Of a stretch of DNA of 64,000 bases, positions 1-12,420 are shown piece after piece. The translations under genes and the position numbers were made by a program. Each line of letters begins with the position of its first letter. Positions within the stretch are counted from its first letter, which is position 1. Source of the DNA: Toxorhynchites rutilus septentrionalis (Eukaryota > Arthropoda > Insecta > Diptera > Culicidae); contig NC_073745.1 of the NCBI RefSeq assembly GCF_029784135.1, positions 65,525,210 to 65,589,209 of the forward strand. The letters are read 5' to 3'. Below the pieces are notes generated by a model. It was not told the origin of the DNA. It worked only from the letters and a program-made list of their open reading frames with translations, and made no database searches.

Positions 1-780
1 ACAATCTCGTGTTGGTGGTGGTAAACATGCGCATAATGCGGTAAATTCATAATTTTTGGCCGCGATTACCACATGTTATTTGAAGGTAATCATCGAGCCT
101 TGTGTGAATAGAATGATTGATTTTTTGCTCGTTCTGTTGGGTTGCTCGCGGTATGATACCACAATTTCTCTGCCAGTGCGAGCGGAGAAACCTCTGTTTG
201 GGGTGGTTATTTATCCTATAATTAAACACACAAAAATGTTTCGTGTTTAGCATACAACGAAATATATTATTAGACAGCCGACATTTCCTGGGGCAATCAG
301 CAAACAGCGATACGGCAAGTTTGTTTGGCGGTGGTAGCCTCGAAAATGGTAATAATCTTGGCTGGCGCTGGTCATTACATGAGCTTTGAATTTTCTAGTA
401 GGAGAACTGCAAGGTCGTGTGCTTTTATAATAGACTATCATATTTTTGGTGATTTAACACTGGAACTAGAAATTAATTATGTACTTTATACATTTTTAAT
501 CATGGGTGTTTAAATGGTCAGAACATTTGTGACTTTCCTTTTTCTATTTATACGGTAATACATTTTTAATATTTCTTCACTGCTTCCCATTTACTTTCCG
601 AGAGTCCTAGGTTTTCATTTGCTTAGCTTGTTCACAACCAAGATCTCCCTTGGAAGATATTCACCATAGCCAAGGATTTTTGCTGAGCATTATGACGAAT
701 TTCATGCTAGCTCGTTTTAGGAGTTGGCAGCACCATCTCAGATAGTAGTGAAACGTTGTGGGTGTAAAGACATGGGTCAT
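1..780. other. Unassigned left edge
   Basis: No long ORF, transposase motif, inverted repeat or tandem array is visible here. The few open frames are about 60 codons and overlap on both strands, as expected by chance. Confidence 0.5.
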
Positions 781-879
781 TTAAGCAACTTTGCAGACTT
801 GAAATATTCGAAAAACAATTAGACTACTTTTTGGAAAAAGCCAAAAATTTTTCTTAATTTTTTACAAAAATTTATAACT

Positions 880-1835
880 TAAAAACTATTATACCTACAA
901 AATACTTGTCAAAGGATGAAATGTAGAAAATTGTTTAAATTTTCGCAGAACAATAACCAAAAAATTTTGGAAAAACATTTCGCTGACAAAAAAGTTATTT
1001 TTAAAATTAAAATTCATTTTTCTCAAAAACGTTTTTTTCTAAATTTCCAAAAATATATATTTGAATAGCCCTTACATTTTCCAACAAGTCGTCCATACAT
1101 CGGAAGATGGGCACTTTTACAGGAAAAAAGTTTTTCTAACAACAACTTTTTCATATTTTCTTTGAAAAAAAAAAACTTATCCTAATTTTGTTTAAAGTCA
1201 AAATAGCGATATCGTGTATTCGACAAAGTTTTAGATCTTGTTAAAATGTAAACTTTTGTCGAAGACATCAACTTTCTATCTTTTATAGTTTTTGGAATAT
1301 AAGTCATTTTTGTTTTGTTTTTTTTTAGACTCCTGAAAAAAATATTGTTTCGCTCGTAACATTTTTGTGTGTAAATTCTCACGTTTGACATGTTCATGAC
1401 ATGTTTTTAAATAGAGAAAAGTTAGCAGAGCATTTGAAATGCGATAATTTATACAAAAAAATGTTACAAATTGAACATTAATAGCATTTTTTCAAAGAAA
1501 AACAAAAGTTGTTGTTCGAAAAACTTTTTCGATGTAAATGTGCTCATCGCTCGATGTATGGAAATCTTGTTGGAATTGTTAAGGGCTTAATTTTCAAAAT
1601 GTTTTTTTTCCAATAAGATTTTTTTTCCAAAAATTTTTTTGATAATTTTGAATGAGAATCAAAATAATTTCCTACATTCCATTCTTTGACTACAATTTTG
1701 TAGGTCTGATATTTTTTTTTGCAGGTTTTTTTTTTAAATTTTGAGTTTTTTCAACTATTTTTCGAAAGATCTTAATTTAAAAAATATAACATCGACAAAA
1801 AGATGGTCAGAGAATGAAATGTAGGAAATTACTTA
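880..1835. repeat. AT-rich foldback palindrome
   Basis: The stretch around 1080-1170 recurs inverted at about 1485-1590; the shared core reads CCATACATCG on one side and CGATGTATGG on the other, followed by matching GTTGTTG/CAACAAC tracts. The arms extend outwards: a 'GGATGAAATGTAG' block near 915 has an inverted partner near 1670 and a further direct partner near 1815. No protein is encoded; the open frames are low-complexity Lys/Phe strings. This fits a non-autonomous foldback element with diverged arms. Exact ends are not resolved. Confidence 0.6.
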
Positions 1836-1974
1836 GGTTTTCATTAAAAATTATTGAATATTTTTTTGGAAATAAATTTTATTGAAAAAACAATATTTTG
1901 AAAATTAATATTCATTTTTCTCGAAAACATATGCTTTTCAAATTCTGAAAAAATAGATATAAATAGCCCTTAGA

Positions 1975-4195
1975 ATTTCCAACAAGTTTTCCAAACGAGT
2001 AATTCCAAATGAAATCGACAAATGACAACATGAGTATGTTTGATTCGAATGAAAGTGTGTATTCCGTTCAGATTAGACGAAATATGAGTTTTCCACAGCA
2101 ATTGGGAATTTTTTGACTCAAGCGTAACTTTTGAAAAGGGCGTATCGATTTGAGTAAGAGAAATCTCTGATAATTTATATCTCATAAAATATGAGTCGTA
2201 CCGAAATAGTGTGTTAGAAAGAGTCATAGAGTATTGTTGGCTTAATGTTAAAAAAATATACACTGAGAAGAAAAATTAGTACTCTTTTTTTTACTTACAA
2301 ACTAAAATTTTAATTTGCGATATCAAAAAATGTGTATTTTTTTATATGTTTTTAAATTTTTTCATATAAAATAGAAGTCATGTAGAAAATTTAAAAAATG
2401 AGCCCAAGATGGTAAAACTATTTTTGACGAAATTTGTAGAACATCAAATTTTTAGGAATTTGCAAAACTTCGAATTTTTGTATGTTAACAATCATCTTCA
2501 GCCACAAATTCTGAAGTGATTTAAAACAAAAAGGTTATTATAAATCTCCTTCTAAATGTAGCCATTCTCGAGATATTTAAAAAAAATATTTGTAATTTAT
2601 TGTCTTTTTAATAGTAAATAGGCCCTTTAAATATGTTTGTCGAGTTATACCATCATGTTCATGAGATTTTATGAATTCGCTTATAATTTACAACAACTTT
2701 TACAAATACATCGTTATGGTAAAGACATATGTTTAGGAGTTACGTTACGAAACATTCGAAGACATGTGGGTTAATACAAAATGTAGCAAAATTAAAAAAT
2801 CTTTTTTATCTTAATATAAACTTCAATCAATCAAAAATATTGTTGGAAATTATAAGAAAATTCATAAAAGTTCGTGAACATGACGGTATAACACGACAAA
2901 CATATTAGAAGAGATTATTTACTATAAAAAAGATTATAAATTAGAAATATTTTTTCAAATATCTCGAGAATGGTTGCATTTATAAGGAGATTGATAATAA
3001 CATTTTTTGTTTTAAACCACATCAGAATTCATAATTTGTGGCTAAGAATGATTGCTACCATACAAAAATTCGAAGTTTCGAAAATTCCAAAAAAATCGAT
3101 GTTCTACAAAGTTCGTTAAAAATAGTTTAACCATTTTGAGCCCATTTTTTAAATTTTCTACATGACTTCTATTTTATATGAAAAAATTGAAAAAAATATA
3201 AAAAAATAAATATTTTTTGATATCGCAAATTAAAATTTTATTTTGTAAATAAAAAAAGAGTACTAATTTTTCTTCTCAGTGTATATTTTTTTCAAATTAA
3301 GCCAACAATACTCTATAACTCTTTCTAAGACACTATTTCGGTACGACTCATATTTTTTGAGATATAAATTATCAAAGATTTCTCTTACTCAAATCGATAC
3401 GCCCTTTTCAAAAGTTACACTTGAGTCAAAAGATGAACCATGATGATGTATTTGGAAAAGTTGTTGGAAATTATAAGCAAATTCATAAAATTTCATGAAC
3501 ATGATGGTATAACACGACAAACATATTAAAAGGGAATATTTACTATAAAAAAGACAATAAATTAGAAATATGTTTCAAAATATCTCGAGAATGGCTGCAT
3601 TTAGAAGGAGATTTATAATGAGCTTTTTTGTTTTAAATCACATCAGGAACCATAATTTGGGGCCTAAAATGGTTGTTAACATACAAAAATTCGAAGTTTC
3701 TAAAATTCATAAAAATTCGATGTTCCACAAAGTTCGTCAAAAATAGTTTTACCATCTTGGCCCATTTTTTCAATTTTCTTCATGACTTCTATTTTATATA
3801 AAAAAAAATAAAAAAATAAAAAATGTGTATTTTGGATATTGCAAATTAAAGTTTTTTTGTAAATAAAAAAAAGAGTACTAATTTTTTTCTCAGTGTATAT
3901 TTTTTTCATGTTTAGACATCAATACTCTATAACTATTTCTGAGACACTATTTCGGTACGACTCATAGTTTTTGAGATATAAATTATCAAAGATTTCTCCT
4001 ACTAAAATCGATACGTCCTTTTCAAAAGTTACGCTTGAGTCAAAAAAATCCCAATTGCTGTGGAAAACTCATATTCCCTTCAACCCAAACGGAATACAAA
4101 CTTTCATTCGAATCAAAAATACTCATGTTTTGTCATTTGTCGATTTCATTTGGAATTGCTCAATTGAGTGTTTGTCAGGACATCAGGCAGCGTTC
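1975..4195. repeat. Large AT-rich foldback with repeated internal blocks
   Basis: The reverse complement of about 1990-2240 is repeated at about 3955-4180, sharing a block around 'AAAAGTTACGCTTGAGTC' and a second around 'GTCGATTTCATTTGG'. Between them a motif containing 'AACATGATGGTATAACACG' occurs near 3500 and, diverged, near 2880, with an inverted partner near 2640. The structure is a long inverted repeat with at least one extra internal copy of the arm. The ORFs at 1970-2263 (minus) and 3971-4285 (plus) are the two arms read in the same sense; they share sequence because the DNA is repeated and match no family I know. Confidence 0.65.
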
Positions 4196-4235
4196 TGGAA
4201 AGTTTGGGAAATTCTGAAAATCAGGGAGGTTGGCA

Positions 4236-4425
4236 TCTCTGATAACGACACGATAAAAAAATCTTCAAATGTTGAACAAACATAACATGGTTTTGTGGAA
4301 TTCTGTGATTCATAACTTACTTGAGTGTCTGCTAATTCTATGGAAACGGTAATTTTTCATGCTATAATATGTCAATGCTTTTTATTAGTTCAAGTTATTA
4401 TCGCTTAAGCTTAAGATTTCGATGC
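4236..4425 (-). repeat. Dispersed repeat, partner at 45126-45312
   Basis: This segment is the inverted counterpart of about 45126-45312. Both contain 'TTCTGTGATTCATAAC' (inverted at 45240) and a 'CATGCTATAATATGTCAA' block matched by 'TTGACATATAATAGCATG' at 45180. It is non-coding and of unknown class. Confidence 0.55.
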
Positions 4426-4429
4426 ATTA

Positions 4430-6480
4430 CGATTTTTGACTTATTGTTGATTTATTTACGTGCATAAGTAGTTGTTTCCTTAATTTTGAAGAGTACATTC
4501 AAGAAATATACACAAAATTCAAAGCAATCGCAACTCATGCTCGGCCAAGTGGATGCGCACAAGGGGCCCAAAAGCTGCCGTCAATCGTCATATTGTAGTG
4601 AGTGGTTCACCTCTCAAAATAAAAACCATTTGGCGGAGCACACCGAAAAAAAAGAAACTTCAGCATTGAAGTAAGTGCCGAAGGGGATTGCTGAGGACAC
4701 ATGTCTCTGTGTGTGAACAGGAGAAATTTAGACCGCCGACAGAGAAGAGAGCATCCGAATCGAAAGCTTGTCGAGGGACAGTGAGTGAGAGAGCGAATGA
4801 GAGTGAACATTAGTGAACAAAAGGGTCATGAAAAGGAAATATGAGCAAATTCTCATGTGTCAGATGGAAACATGAAACGAAAAGAGTGAAAAGCGCACCC
4901 CTCCCTCCGATTCCAAGAAATGGTTGCGCTGATGTGAGTGCAATGTGATACCAGAAAATTCTTCAGTCCTGCGACAAAATGGGGGGGATGATAGCTTCAC
5001 CGCCAGCCAGTCAGTCATGCTCGCAGCCCACGCCACTTGGGTCAGCTGCAAAACGCAATGTAGTAATGAATTTAATGGATGGGAAAATATGAGGATACAT
5101 TTTCTAGTGCCATCAGCCGCGCGACCGGCAAAGGAGCGACCAGGCAACGGTGCGATGGTGGACTGAAGGGAGGGAAAATTATGGCAATGAATCGCTCTAT
5201 TAAACCGACTGCGGTATGGTGCGTCTCCATAAATTTGCACGTTTCAGTGCGTTCCCTTAGTGGCTTCGCTTGCGTGTAATGAGTTGTGTGCTAACACTTT
5301 GGGGGGGAAATAATACACATAGGACCAGTCGTAAAGGGACACCACCACTGGTGATCAACTACCCTTCACGCATAACTTCCACTGAAGCGTATTCAATTTC
5401 CAGGAGGGTAACAAAATGCCAATTATTCCAAGGAGAGTGCGTTTTTTTTTGTTGTTGCTTGTATTCCTCGGAACTAACTGCTACTCTTGCCTCTCTTGTC
5501 ATCAGCAGCAATATTGGCCCGGAATTCAGGGCAGCATATGTAAAACTGGCGACAGCTTGACACTTGAAAGCACTCTGCAAACAGTGAAGTTTTCTTCTAG
5601 TATTTAGCACAGCACAGAGGCGCCCAACGGAGCCCAACCTTACACGCTGGGTTCTGGCGGGACGCGGTCCTAGTTCCACAAGCGAGAAAAACTCTTCTCG
5701 TCTACCTGCCGGGCCTCCACCCACCCTTGTGGGCCTCGTCTTGCTCGAACCGTTTCAAGTGCGGTACGGCAAAAGTAGCGCAGACCGAATGTCGAGTATC
5801 ATTCTACTGTTGCCGTGTTGGAGAGCAGAAAAAAAACTTATTTTGTTTATTTCCCTCCGCCCTGCTGCTGCTGCTGCTTGCGCTGTTGCTGTACACCACC
5901 GGAATACAGAACCAATGACAGTGGGACGGGGATGGAAGATTCTTTGTGAAGTTTCACCCTTCCCTGGCGGTGTCCTGGCTAGAGTTATGTTGAGCGAATG
6001 AATGTGTTTACCTCTTCACAACAGTAACAAACACAGCACTGGCAACAAAGTGCAAAATAAAAAAGCGAGAATGAAAATACATTGCACAACAGTTTATTAA
6101 CTTTGTTCCAAGCTCAAGCAACTGTGACAAGATTATGTGTTCTTTTTCTTGTGAATTGTAGCACAATTCGATGTGGTATTTTATGGGCAGAGAGCGCTCG
6201 GTTCTCCGGGGAATCATTCAGTATAATGTCAGCGGCTATTAGTTCTGTTCTGTTGTTGGCTGTTATACCGTGGTACATTTTTAAAATGTTACTATTTGTG
6301 TGCTGTTAAGGGTCATAGACTGGGCTTCTTTTACATACATAATCGAGTCAGAGCTGTGGCATAGAACAAGGATAAATACAATGTCAAAAGAATAAGTATC
6401 GGGTCTTACAGAAATAACTATATGAAGACTCGTTTGGTAAAAAGTTTTTTGAAATTCAGTCCTATTTTGCATTTTCACTA
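4430..6480. other. Unassigned moderately GC-rich stretch
   Basis: Base composition is less AT-biased than the flanks and no repeat partner is obvious inside the window. It holds CTG-rich runs (5868-5890) and overlapping ORFs of up to 126 codons on both strands; none has a recognisable domain, and their overlap argues against coding. It could be intronic or intergenic host DNA. Confidence 0.4.
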
Positions 6481-7067
6481 ATTATAACTAACCCGTTATT
6501 CACGCTCAGTAAATCTGACCAAATGTTCTATAAACTATCTAACACTAACTCCAATGGATCGATTCATTTCTTGCACAACTTTTTGCTTTTTCTCATCGTA
6601 CATCAATTGAACGTCAAACAACTGTTTCCGTGATCCACATTTCTGAAATCCGACATCGTTCGAAAGATGGATAATATTGTTTCTCAAGATATTGCTAGTT
6701 AACGGCTACTATAACCGATAAATCGCATAAATCGTGAGATATCTATCTGTCCCAGCCTGGTTCGATTGACCATACGTTAATATTGTTACAGAATTTATTG
6801 GTTTTTGGTATCTCCAATCACAGGTTTAAATAACCTGTGTGTCCACCGACAGAACCGAATACCGAAGTTGGGATTATACCATGTTTTATGGATCTTTTTA
6901 CGACGGAGTAAAACACGTGTAGCTTCGTTTACTATTCAACAATCGAGTGCCTTCAATCTTTTTCTTCCCCTACGAATACATCTCCTCACTATAAACTTGT
7001 TCACACAGAGAGTACCCGTAAATTCCGTAACACAGCTCTCCTCTCAGGACTTGTTCGTCCCGACAAG
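6480..7067. other. Flank downstream of the gypsy integrase
   Basis: Relative to the minus-strand integrase this is the 3' side, where the end of pol and a 3' LTR would be expected. I cannot find a polypurine tract or a repeated LTR copy, so the boundary of the element is undefined. Confidence 0.3.
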
Positions 7068-8173
7068 CTATCTTGTTGAAGAGTAGGGTGCAAGGCGATC
7101 AATGTGAACAATTTTTCTATGACTTCTCTCCCGCCCAATCTCGTAGATCAGCTTGTTCAACTTCCTTTCGATCTGATACGGATCTTCCCAGTTTGATTGG
7201 AGCTTTGGAGATCTACCCACACTGAGCTTTGGATTGTACAACCAAACAAACTGCCCAACATCCAAGTCGATTTGATTGGAACTTTGATTCCTGCATGCTG
7301 TCTGTGCTTTGTTCTGACGATATCAGTTGCTTTATACATTTGCTCCAGTTTTGTTTGCAGGAATGCTGGTGAAGATGAGACACCGCTGTCTGGAGGTGGT
7401 GGTCGCCAGAGATCTATGGGTAGCCTGATCTCCCTTCCTAGGTTGAAAAGAGCAGAAGAGAATTTGGTGGAGTTGTGTTCAGCTGCGGTTTAACTCATCA
7501 GCGCAAAGGGTAGAAGCTTATCCCAGTTGTGTTGATCCTTATCGACAAATTTCGCGACATAATCCAGAAGCGTTCTGTTCATCCTTTCTACTCAACCGTC
7601 AGATTGGGGATGTAAGGCTGTAGTACGTGTCTTATCAACATCTAAAAGCTTTAACATACCTCTGAAGACATCTGATTCAAAATTTCTTCCTTGATCCGAA
7701 TGTATGCTACGAGGCACGCCAAATCTCGAAACAACAGTTGCTACCAGAGCTTCAGCAACGTCTTCGGCAGCTTGAGTCGGGAGTGCTACAGCTTCTGGCC
7801 ATTTGATGAAATAATCGCAGATTACCAGAATGTATCTGTTTCCGATAGAAGAGGCAGGCAATGGATCAAGAATGTCTATACCAAGTCTTTCAAACGGTTC
7901 CCCTACAAGTGATGGTTCTAAATTTTGTCGTAATCGTTTTGGAGGACGTTTCCTAGCCGCACAAATTGTACCCTGCATGCACCATAATTTAATGTCACGA
8001 GAAATTCCAGGCCAATAGTCAATATAGTCAATAGTCAAACCGTTGTGTATGTTTGTTAGAATTTTAGGTACCAACGTTTTTGGTTCCAATGTGAAATGAA
8101 ATCTGCGGATCAAGACTTCATTTACGATTGCCAGGTCGTCGAAATTTTTCCAATGAGACTTGCCTTTACCCAT
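7068..8173 (-). pseudogene. Ty3/gypsy retrotransposon integrase relic
   Basis: Read on the minus strand this is the integrase portion of a gypsy-type pol polyprotein. In order: remains of the N-terminal zinc-binding region ending WCMQGTICAARKRP near residue 70, where the first Cys of the expected closing C-x2-C is a Gly; the catalytic core with Asp in GIDILD and Asp in HSDQG; then QSDG followed by a stop (TGA at 7591) just before the VE that would carry the catalytic Glu. Beyond the stop, at 7590-7100, typical gypsy motifs continue (ERMNRTLLDYV, GREIRLPIDL, VHIDRLAPY), with one more stop near 7493 and a frameshift near 7260. No LTR pair or upstream reverse transcriptase is visible, so this is a truncated dead copy. 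Confidence 0.9.
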
Positions 8174-8576
8174 CCGATAACTAATTTTAGATCGACAACA
8201 GCTAATTGAACTACTGATAGGTCCCGTCCTCGATTGTAAACGTCAAAACAGACCTACGAGTTGCTCAAATCATTTTATATCAATGAGCGATTTGGGTTCC
8301 CTACACTACAACAGTACAAAGGAACAGAAGCAATGTTATCTATTTTCGTGGAACTGTGAATCAATAGAGATATGTCCATGATTTTCTTCCAACACCCAAA
8401 CTAGCGTTGGCAGAAAACATATCATCTTTGGCAGAAAAGATGCCATTTCCTGTGCATGAGAGTCAAATGCGCAAAAAATGAGCTATTTTAAAAGCTTAAA
8501 AATGGTTTGTATGTGCTAAAAATTAACTTTGGGTGTAGTATTTCATCAGTGATTAACGCGTTAAGCCCCGCATTGT
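8174..8576. other. Unassigned spacer
   Basis: No recognisable coding or repeat structure between the gypsy relic and the SINE. Confidence 0.35.
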
Positions 8577-8805
8577 GCTTGCTCTCTTGGATGGCACTGA
8601 CGTTCCCAGTGGAACATTTGCCGTATCAACGTAGGTAATAACTAGCGTCATTTTTAATAATACTCAGTTGAGAATTCGTATGCCAAATAACACGCCTTTA
8701 ATGTATTCTGAGTGACAAGCTCTAGAGTACGCGTGACCACAGTGCGGGTCGGAAAAAAAATCTGTGACGAAAAATCATTCGATCCGAACGGGAATCGAGT
8801 CGGAT
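8577..8805 (-). mobile_element. tRNA-derived SINE, Feilai-like, copy a
   Basis: Shares a long body with copies near 14434, 17866, 45035 and 56733, including 'GGCACTGACGTTCC', 'CAAATAACACGCC' and 'GAGTACGCGTGACCAC'. On the minus strand the head contains ACTCGATTCCCG, a remnant of the RNA polymerase III B box that is intact in the copy at 56733-56948. Assignment to Feilai rests on resemblance to that mosquito SINE class, not on an alignment. Confidence 0.65.
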
Positions 8806-8969
8806 TGGGCCGCGAGAACACGTTCATATTCAGATTTTGGGTAGGGACACGATTTAGAAAGGCGATTTGGACATCAAAAATTTTTAATCGATAATATTGG
8901 TTCAGAGAATAAGCTCGTAGCGAAGCTTTTATTTAAACAAAAAATAATAGTTATATCAATAAGCTAATC

Positions 8970-9237
8970 AATTATATATTCTCCGCAGTTCCTTTTTTTT
9001 TCGCCGGTTCACGACTGGTTTGGTGACCGTTTTCCTTCAAAAGTATCTTGAGACGATCTTCATCGAACTCAGTGTGTAAACGAAGTCAAAGTTGCCATTT
9101 TTGAACTTTGTAAACCATTTCCGTGCTGTAGACCTGATGATGAAATATCGAGCTGCTTCGGCAGCTTTTTGACTTCGATGAAAAGCAAAGAGGAGGAGGT
9201 GTCGGAAATGTTGATTTTCGCCTCCTGGATACTCCAT
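8970..9237 (-). pseudogene. mariner transposase N-terminal fragment
   Basis: The minus-strand frame starting at 9237 contains QKAAEAAR, then TARKWFTKFKNGNFD, the helix-turn-helix signature of mariner (DD34D) transposases. After a frameshift near 9080 the family motif continues as DEDRLKILLKEN and TSREPAKKKG. The catalytic domain and both inverted repeats are absent. A few codons are missing between the two conserved blocks compared with the usual spacing. Confidence 0.8.
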
Positions 9238-9734
9238 TTCTAAGCCTCAAAACTGCTAAAAAATTAAATAAAAAATAATAATTAAATAACTAAAAGAGTT
9301 CTACCGAATGAATACTTACCCTTTGCCAAACAACTGACAAATCGATGTGAAACAAAAGAAATATAAAAATGAACTCAAAATAATGGTGAACAACATCACC
9401 ATGGGCAAAAAACTAGATCACTAGAAATTCGCGAACCTTTTGAAATAAATCCAATAATAGTTCATCGCATTCTAGTTCGTTTTTTCTCCGAGTTCAATTT
9501 TGTGAGAAAAAAAACCGACGGACAAATGGGTTTGGAACAACGAAATTCATAAATTTGTTGGAGTTTTCGAACAAAAAAACGTGATTCGCTATTTTATCTG
9601 TGTGAGTCATTTTCGTGTATGATACAAAAAAACTAGTTCGCCTGTACATTTAGTTATTAAATGTACATCTAATTAGCATATATAGTTCGACAGTTGTTCT
9701 CTAGACAAAAACTGTTTACGACAAACTTGATACA

Positions 9735-10640
9735 TATGATAGGGCGCTCATTTTCATGTTGTCAGAAATAGGGTGACCAACATTTTAGATGAAATAGAAA
9801 ATCTAACTTTCTTATCTTTATAGATAGAGGTGAACATAGGTCGATAATGTTATAGCCTCAGTTATTTTAAGCAACTTTGTAGAACAGAGTGTTTTTTATT
9901 TCTTAATTATTTTTTCCTTTTTTATTTTCTTTTCATTTTTTCATTAGTTGCGTTAGGGTCACCGTGAAAAAAACGTTTTTTTTGCTATAACTTTTATATT
10001 TAAAATTCTACATGCAAACTGTCTTCAGAAGGTTTTTAGAGATTACTAAGACAACTATTTTGCGACGTAGAATTTGCAACACCTAAACTCTACTCTTCTA
10101 TACTTCTTCCCCAAAAATACGCAAAAATCTCCATTTGTTTGTATTTTAACATTTGTAGGTAAACATATAAAATGTTTATTGGCGGCATTTTAAAGAGCAT
10201 ATGTTACCCCACATAATATGAGATTTTCAAATCTATGTTTGTTTTGTATTTGAGCAAACTAAAATTGAAATCATGAGTTTTTGGGTGGAAAACAATCAAA
10301 AATATTGAGTAGGAATGAGATATCGACAAGTTCTGCATCGCAAAATATTTTTCTTGATATGCTCTAAAAGTCATTCGAAGACAATTTTGATGTAGGTTTT
10401 GAAATATAAAAGTTAGAGCGCAAAAAACCCGTTCTTCCATGGTCACCCTTATGCAACTTAGAATAAAAAGCGCTGAATCGATTATAGTAATAGAAAAATT
10501 TTGTTCTACAAAGTTCATTAAAATGACTGACAATTTTTTTAAATTAAATTAAAATTAATTTTGTATTTCACCTAAAATGTTGGTCACCCTATTTTTGAGA
10601 ACATTGAAATGTGCGCTCCATCATATGTAATAACTTTGTC
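9735..10640. mobile_element. Foldback element, about 0.9 kb
   Basis: Two arms of about 400 bp face each other across roughly 60 bp near 10150-10205. Diagnostic end blocks are 'AATAGGGTGACCAACATTTT' at 9769 and its inverse around 10576; both outer ends carry a TATGATAGGGCGCTC-like motif (9736; diverged inverse near 10610). No transposase ORF is present. A half copy lies at 11920-12400. Confidence 0.7.
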
Positions 10641-10696
10641 GATCTTCCATAAAGTTGTTTTTATTACTTTCTATCTAATTTGCGAACATGTCAATA

Positions 10697-11910
10697 CAGG
10701 GGAACTTCGATATAACGTACATATTTCTGATGTTTAACGATTCTTATCAGAATCGATACTCAGAATTTCATGAACAATTAATTAAATATCCTGATCATTT
10801 GATAAGTTTACAGAGGTCATTTAGTGGCCTTAGTATAGGCTCTTGAGTTCCAATTCGGGCATTGGTTGGAGGAGGTGAATATGGTCATTAGAGTGCCACT
10901 GAATGTATGACAAAAAAGAGACCTTAGAATTTTCGAACGGGACATCCTGCAAAATATTGATTTTCGCAAAAAAATACCCTATGAAAAATTTATACTCAAT
11001 CGGACTTTATTTACTAGTGTTTTCAAAGACGTCAAAGTTTGAGTTTTTTTTGAAAAAACGATAAAACGCCCAAGGGAGTACAGGAAATCGGGGTTTGAAT
11101 AAAAAGAATTGGTGCTAAATGTTTTTATTGATGGAAGTCCCAAGCTTCCACTCAAGTTATTTGAGACGTGCAACAATCATTGGATTTTAAGGGGCTAGGG
11201 GTTGATGCCGTTCTTGTTCTCGATCTCGATAAATCCGATAAATCGATAAATCCTCGGTACATTACATTACAGAGAAACTACGAACGAGTGAGAACCATGT
11301 TCCATAAGTTTTTGCCTCCCAATACCTCCAACCGATCCAACCGATGGACGAGCATGTGATACAGATGCTGATGGCTTGTTACAAAAATATCCACACTATC
11401 TTTCTTAGTTCTTAGACGAAGCTAAAATTTCCATGATTAATACTCTATGATATGGATTGCACAAGCGTAGGAGTCTGCCACCTAGATTTCCTGGAAAATG
11501 TTGGATGCGGAGACACCGCATGATAATCAGGACGATTTGCCATTATTCGTATTGCAAGAAAGATTGTTTTTTTTTTAATTTGAAATTTTTATTTCGAAAA
11601 TGAGATTAACCAGCTGAATATAAATGATGAAGATGGTTTTTATAGTTTAAAATCCTAAAAGACAACAAAATCGTTGAGAAAGGGCTCAACTCATCAGCTG
11701 AGTTGATACTTTTGCACTTCGAGTCAAGATTCTGAGAGAATCTTTCGAATTTCAGTATCAATTGATCCAGAAGATGAAAATCTCAACGTACCCAACGAAT
11801 CTGCTTTGGATGGTGCCGATGTTCTGGTTAGGTACGTGGAAGAGCAAGTTTTTTCTCTAAGCACGCAATTTGCTTTGCGAAAGATCATCGTGGACTAATC
11901 GCATGTAGAG
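10697..11910 (+). pseudogene. pogo/Tigger-like DDE transposase relic
   Basis: A TA at 10695-10696 precedes CAGGGGAACTTCGATATAAC, which resembles a pogo/Tigger terminal repeat. At 11168-11420 the plus strand encodes relics of the DDE_1-type catalytic domain: DAVLVLDLD (remnant of the second-Asp motif), RTMFHKFLPPNT, then after a one-base frameshift near 11325 IQPMDEHVIQMLMACY. This order is characteristic of the pogo/Tigger/jerky family. Weaker coding-like sequence follows around 11790-11895 (NVPNESALDGADVLVRYVEE). No right terminal repeat was found; the right side runs into a foldback arm. Confidence 0.7.
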
Positions 11911-11919
11911 AAACTTGAG

Positions 11920-12420
11920 ATTTTACTTTTTTTTTACTTTAATAACATAGTTTTGAATAAGTCACATTATGTACAAACAAATGAGCATAGTTTATTTTTG
12001 GGGAAAAAATATCAATAACTTTGAGTAGAGTTGAGGTATTGACAATCGCAAAATGTTTATCTTAATAAGCTCTAAAAATCTTTTGACGACAGTTTGCATG
12101 TAGAATTTGAAATATACAAGTTATAGCAAAAAAACCCGTTTTTTCATGGTGACCCTAACGCAATTTAAAAAAAAAGCTCTATATCGGTTATTTTAAGTAA
12201 TGACAGTAAAACAGTTTGTTCTACAAAGTTACTTAAAATGATTGAAGCTACAACATTGTCGAACTTTGTTTACCAATATCTTTAAAGATATGACAGTTAT
12301 ACTTTTTATTTCATCGAAAATTTTGGTCACCCTATTTTTGACAACATGAAAACGAGCGCTCTATCATATGTATCAAGTTTGTCAAAAACAGTTTTCGTCC
12401 AGAGAATAACTGTCGAGCTC
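11920..12420. repeat. Single arm of the 9735-10640 foldback family
   Basis: Matches the right arm at about 10210-10690 in direct orientation: shared 'CATGGTGACCCTAACGCA'-like and 'TTGGTCACCCTATTTTTGA' blocks, ending with the 'GAGCGCTCTATCATATGT' motif. Its left partner arm is missing, so it is a truncated or solo copy. Confidence 0.65.

Noticed and set aside
4860..5724. ORFs of 96-126 codons on both strands
   Set aside because: Mutually overlapping, different frames, no recognisable domain; expected in the less AT-rich DNA of this stretch.
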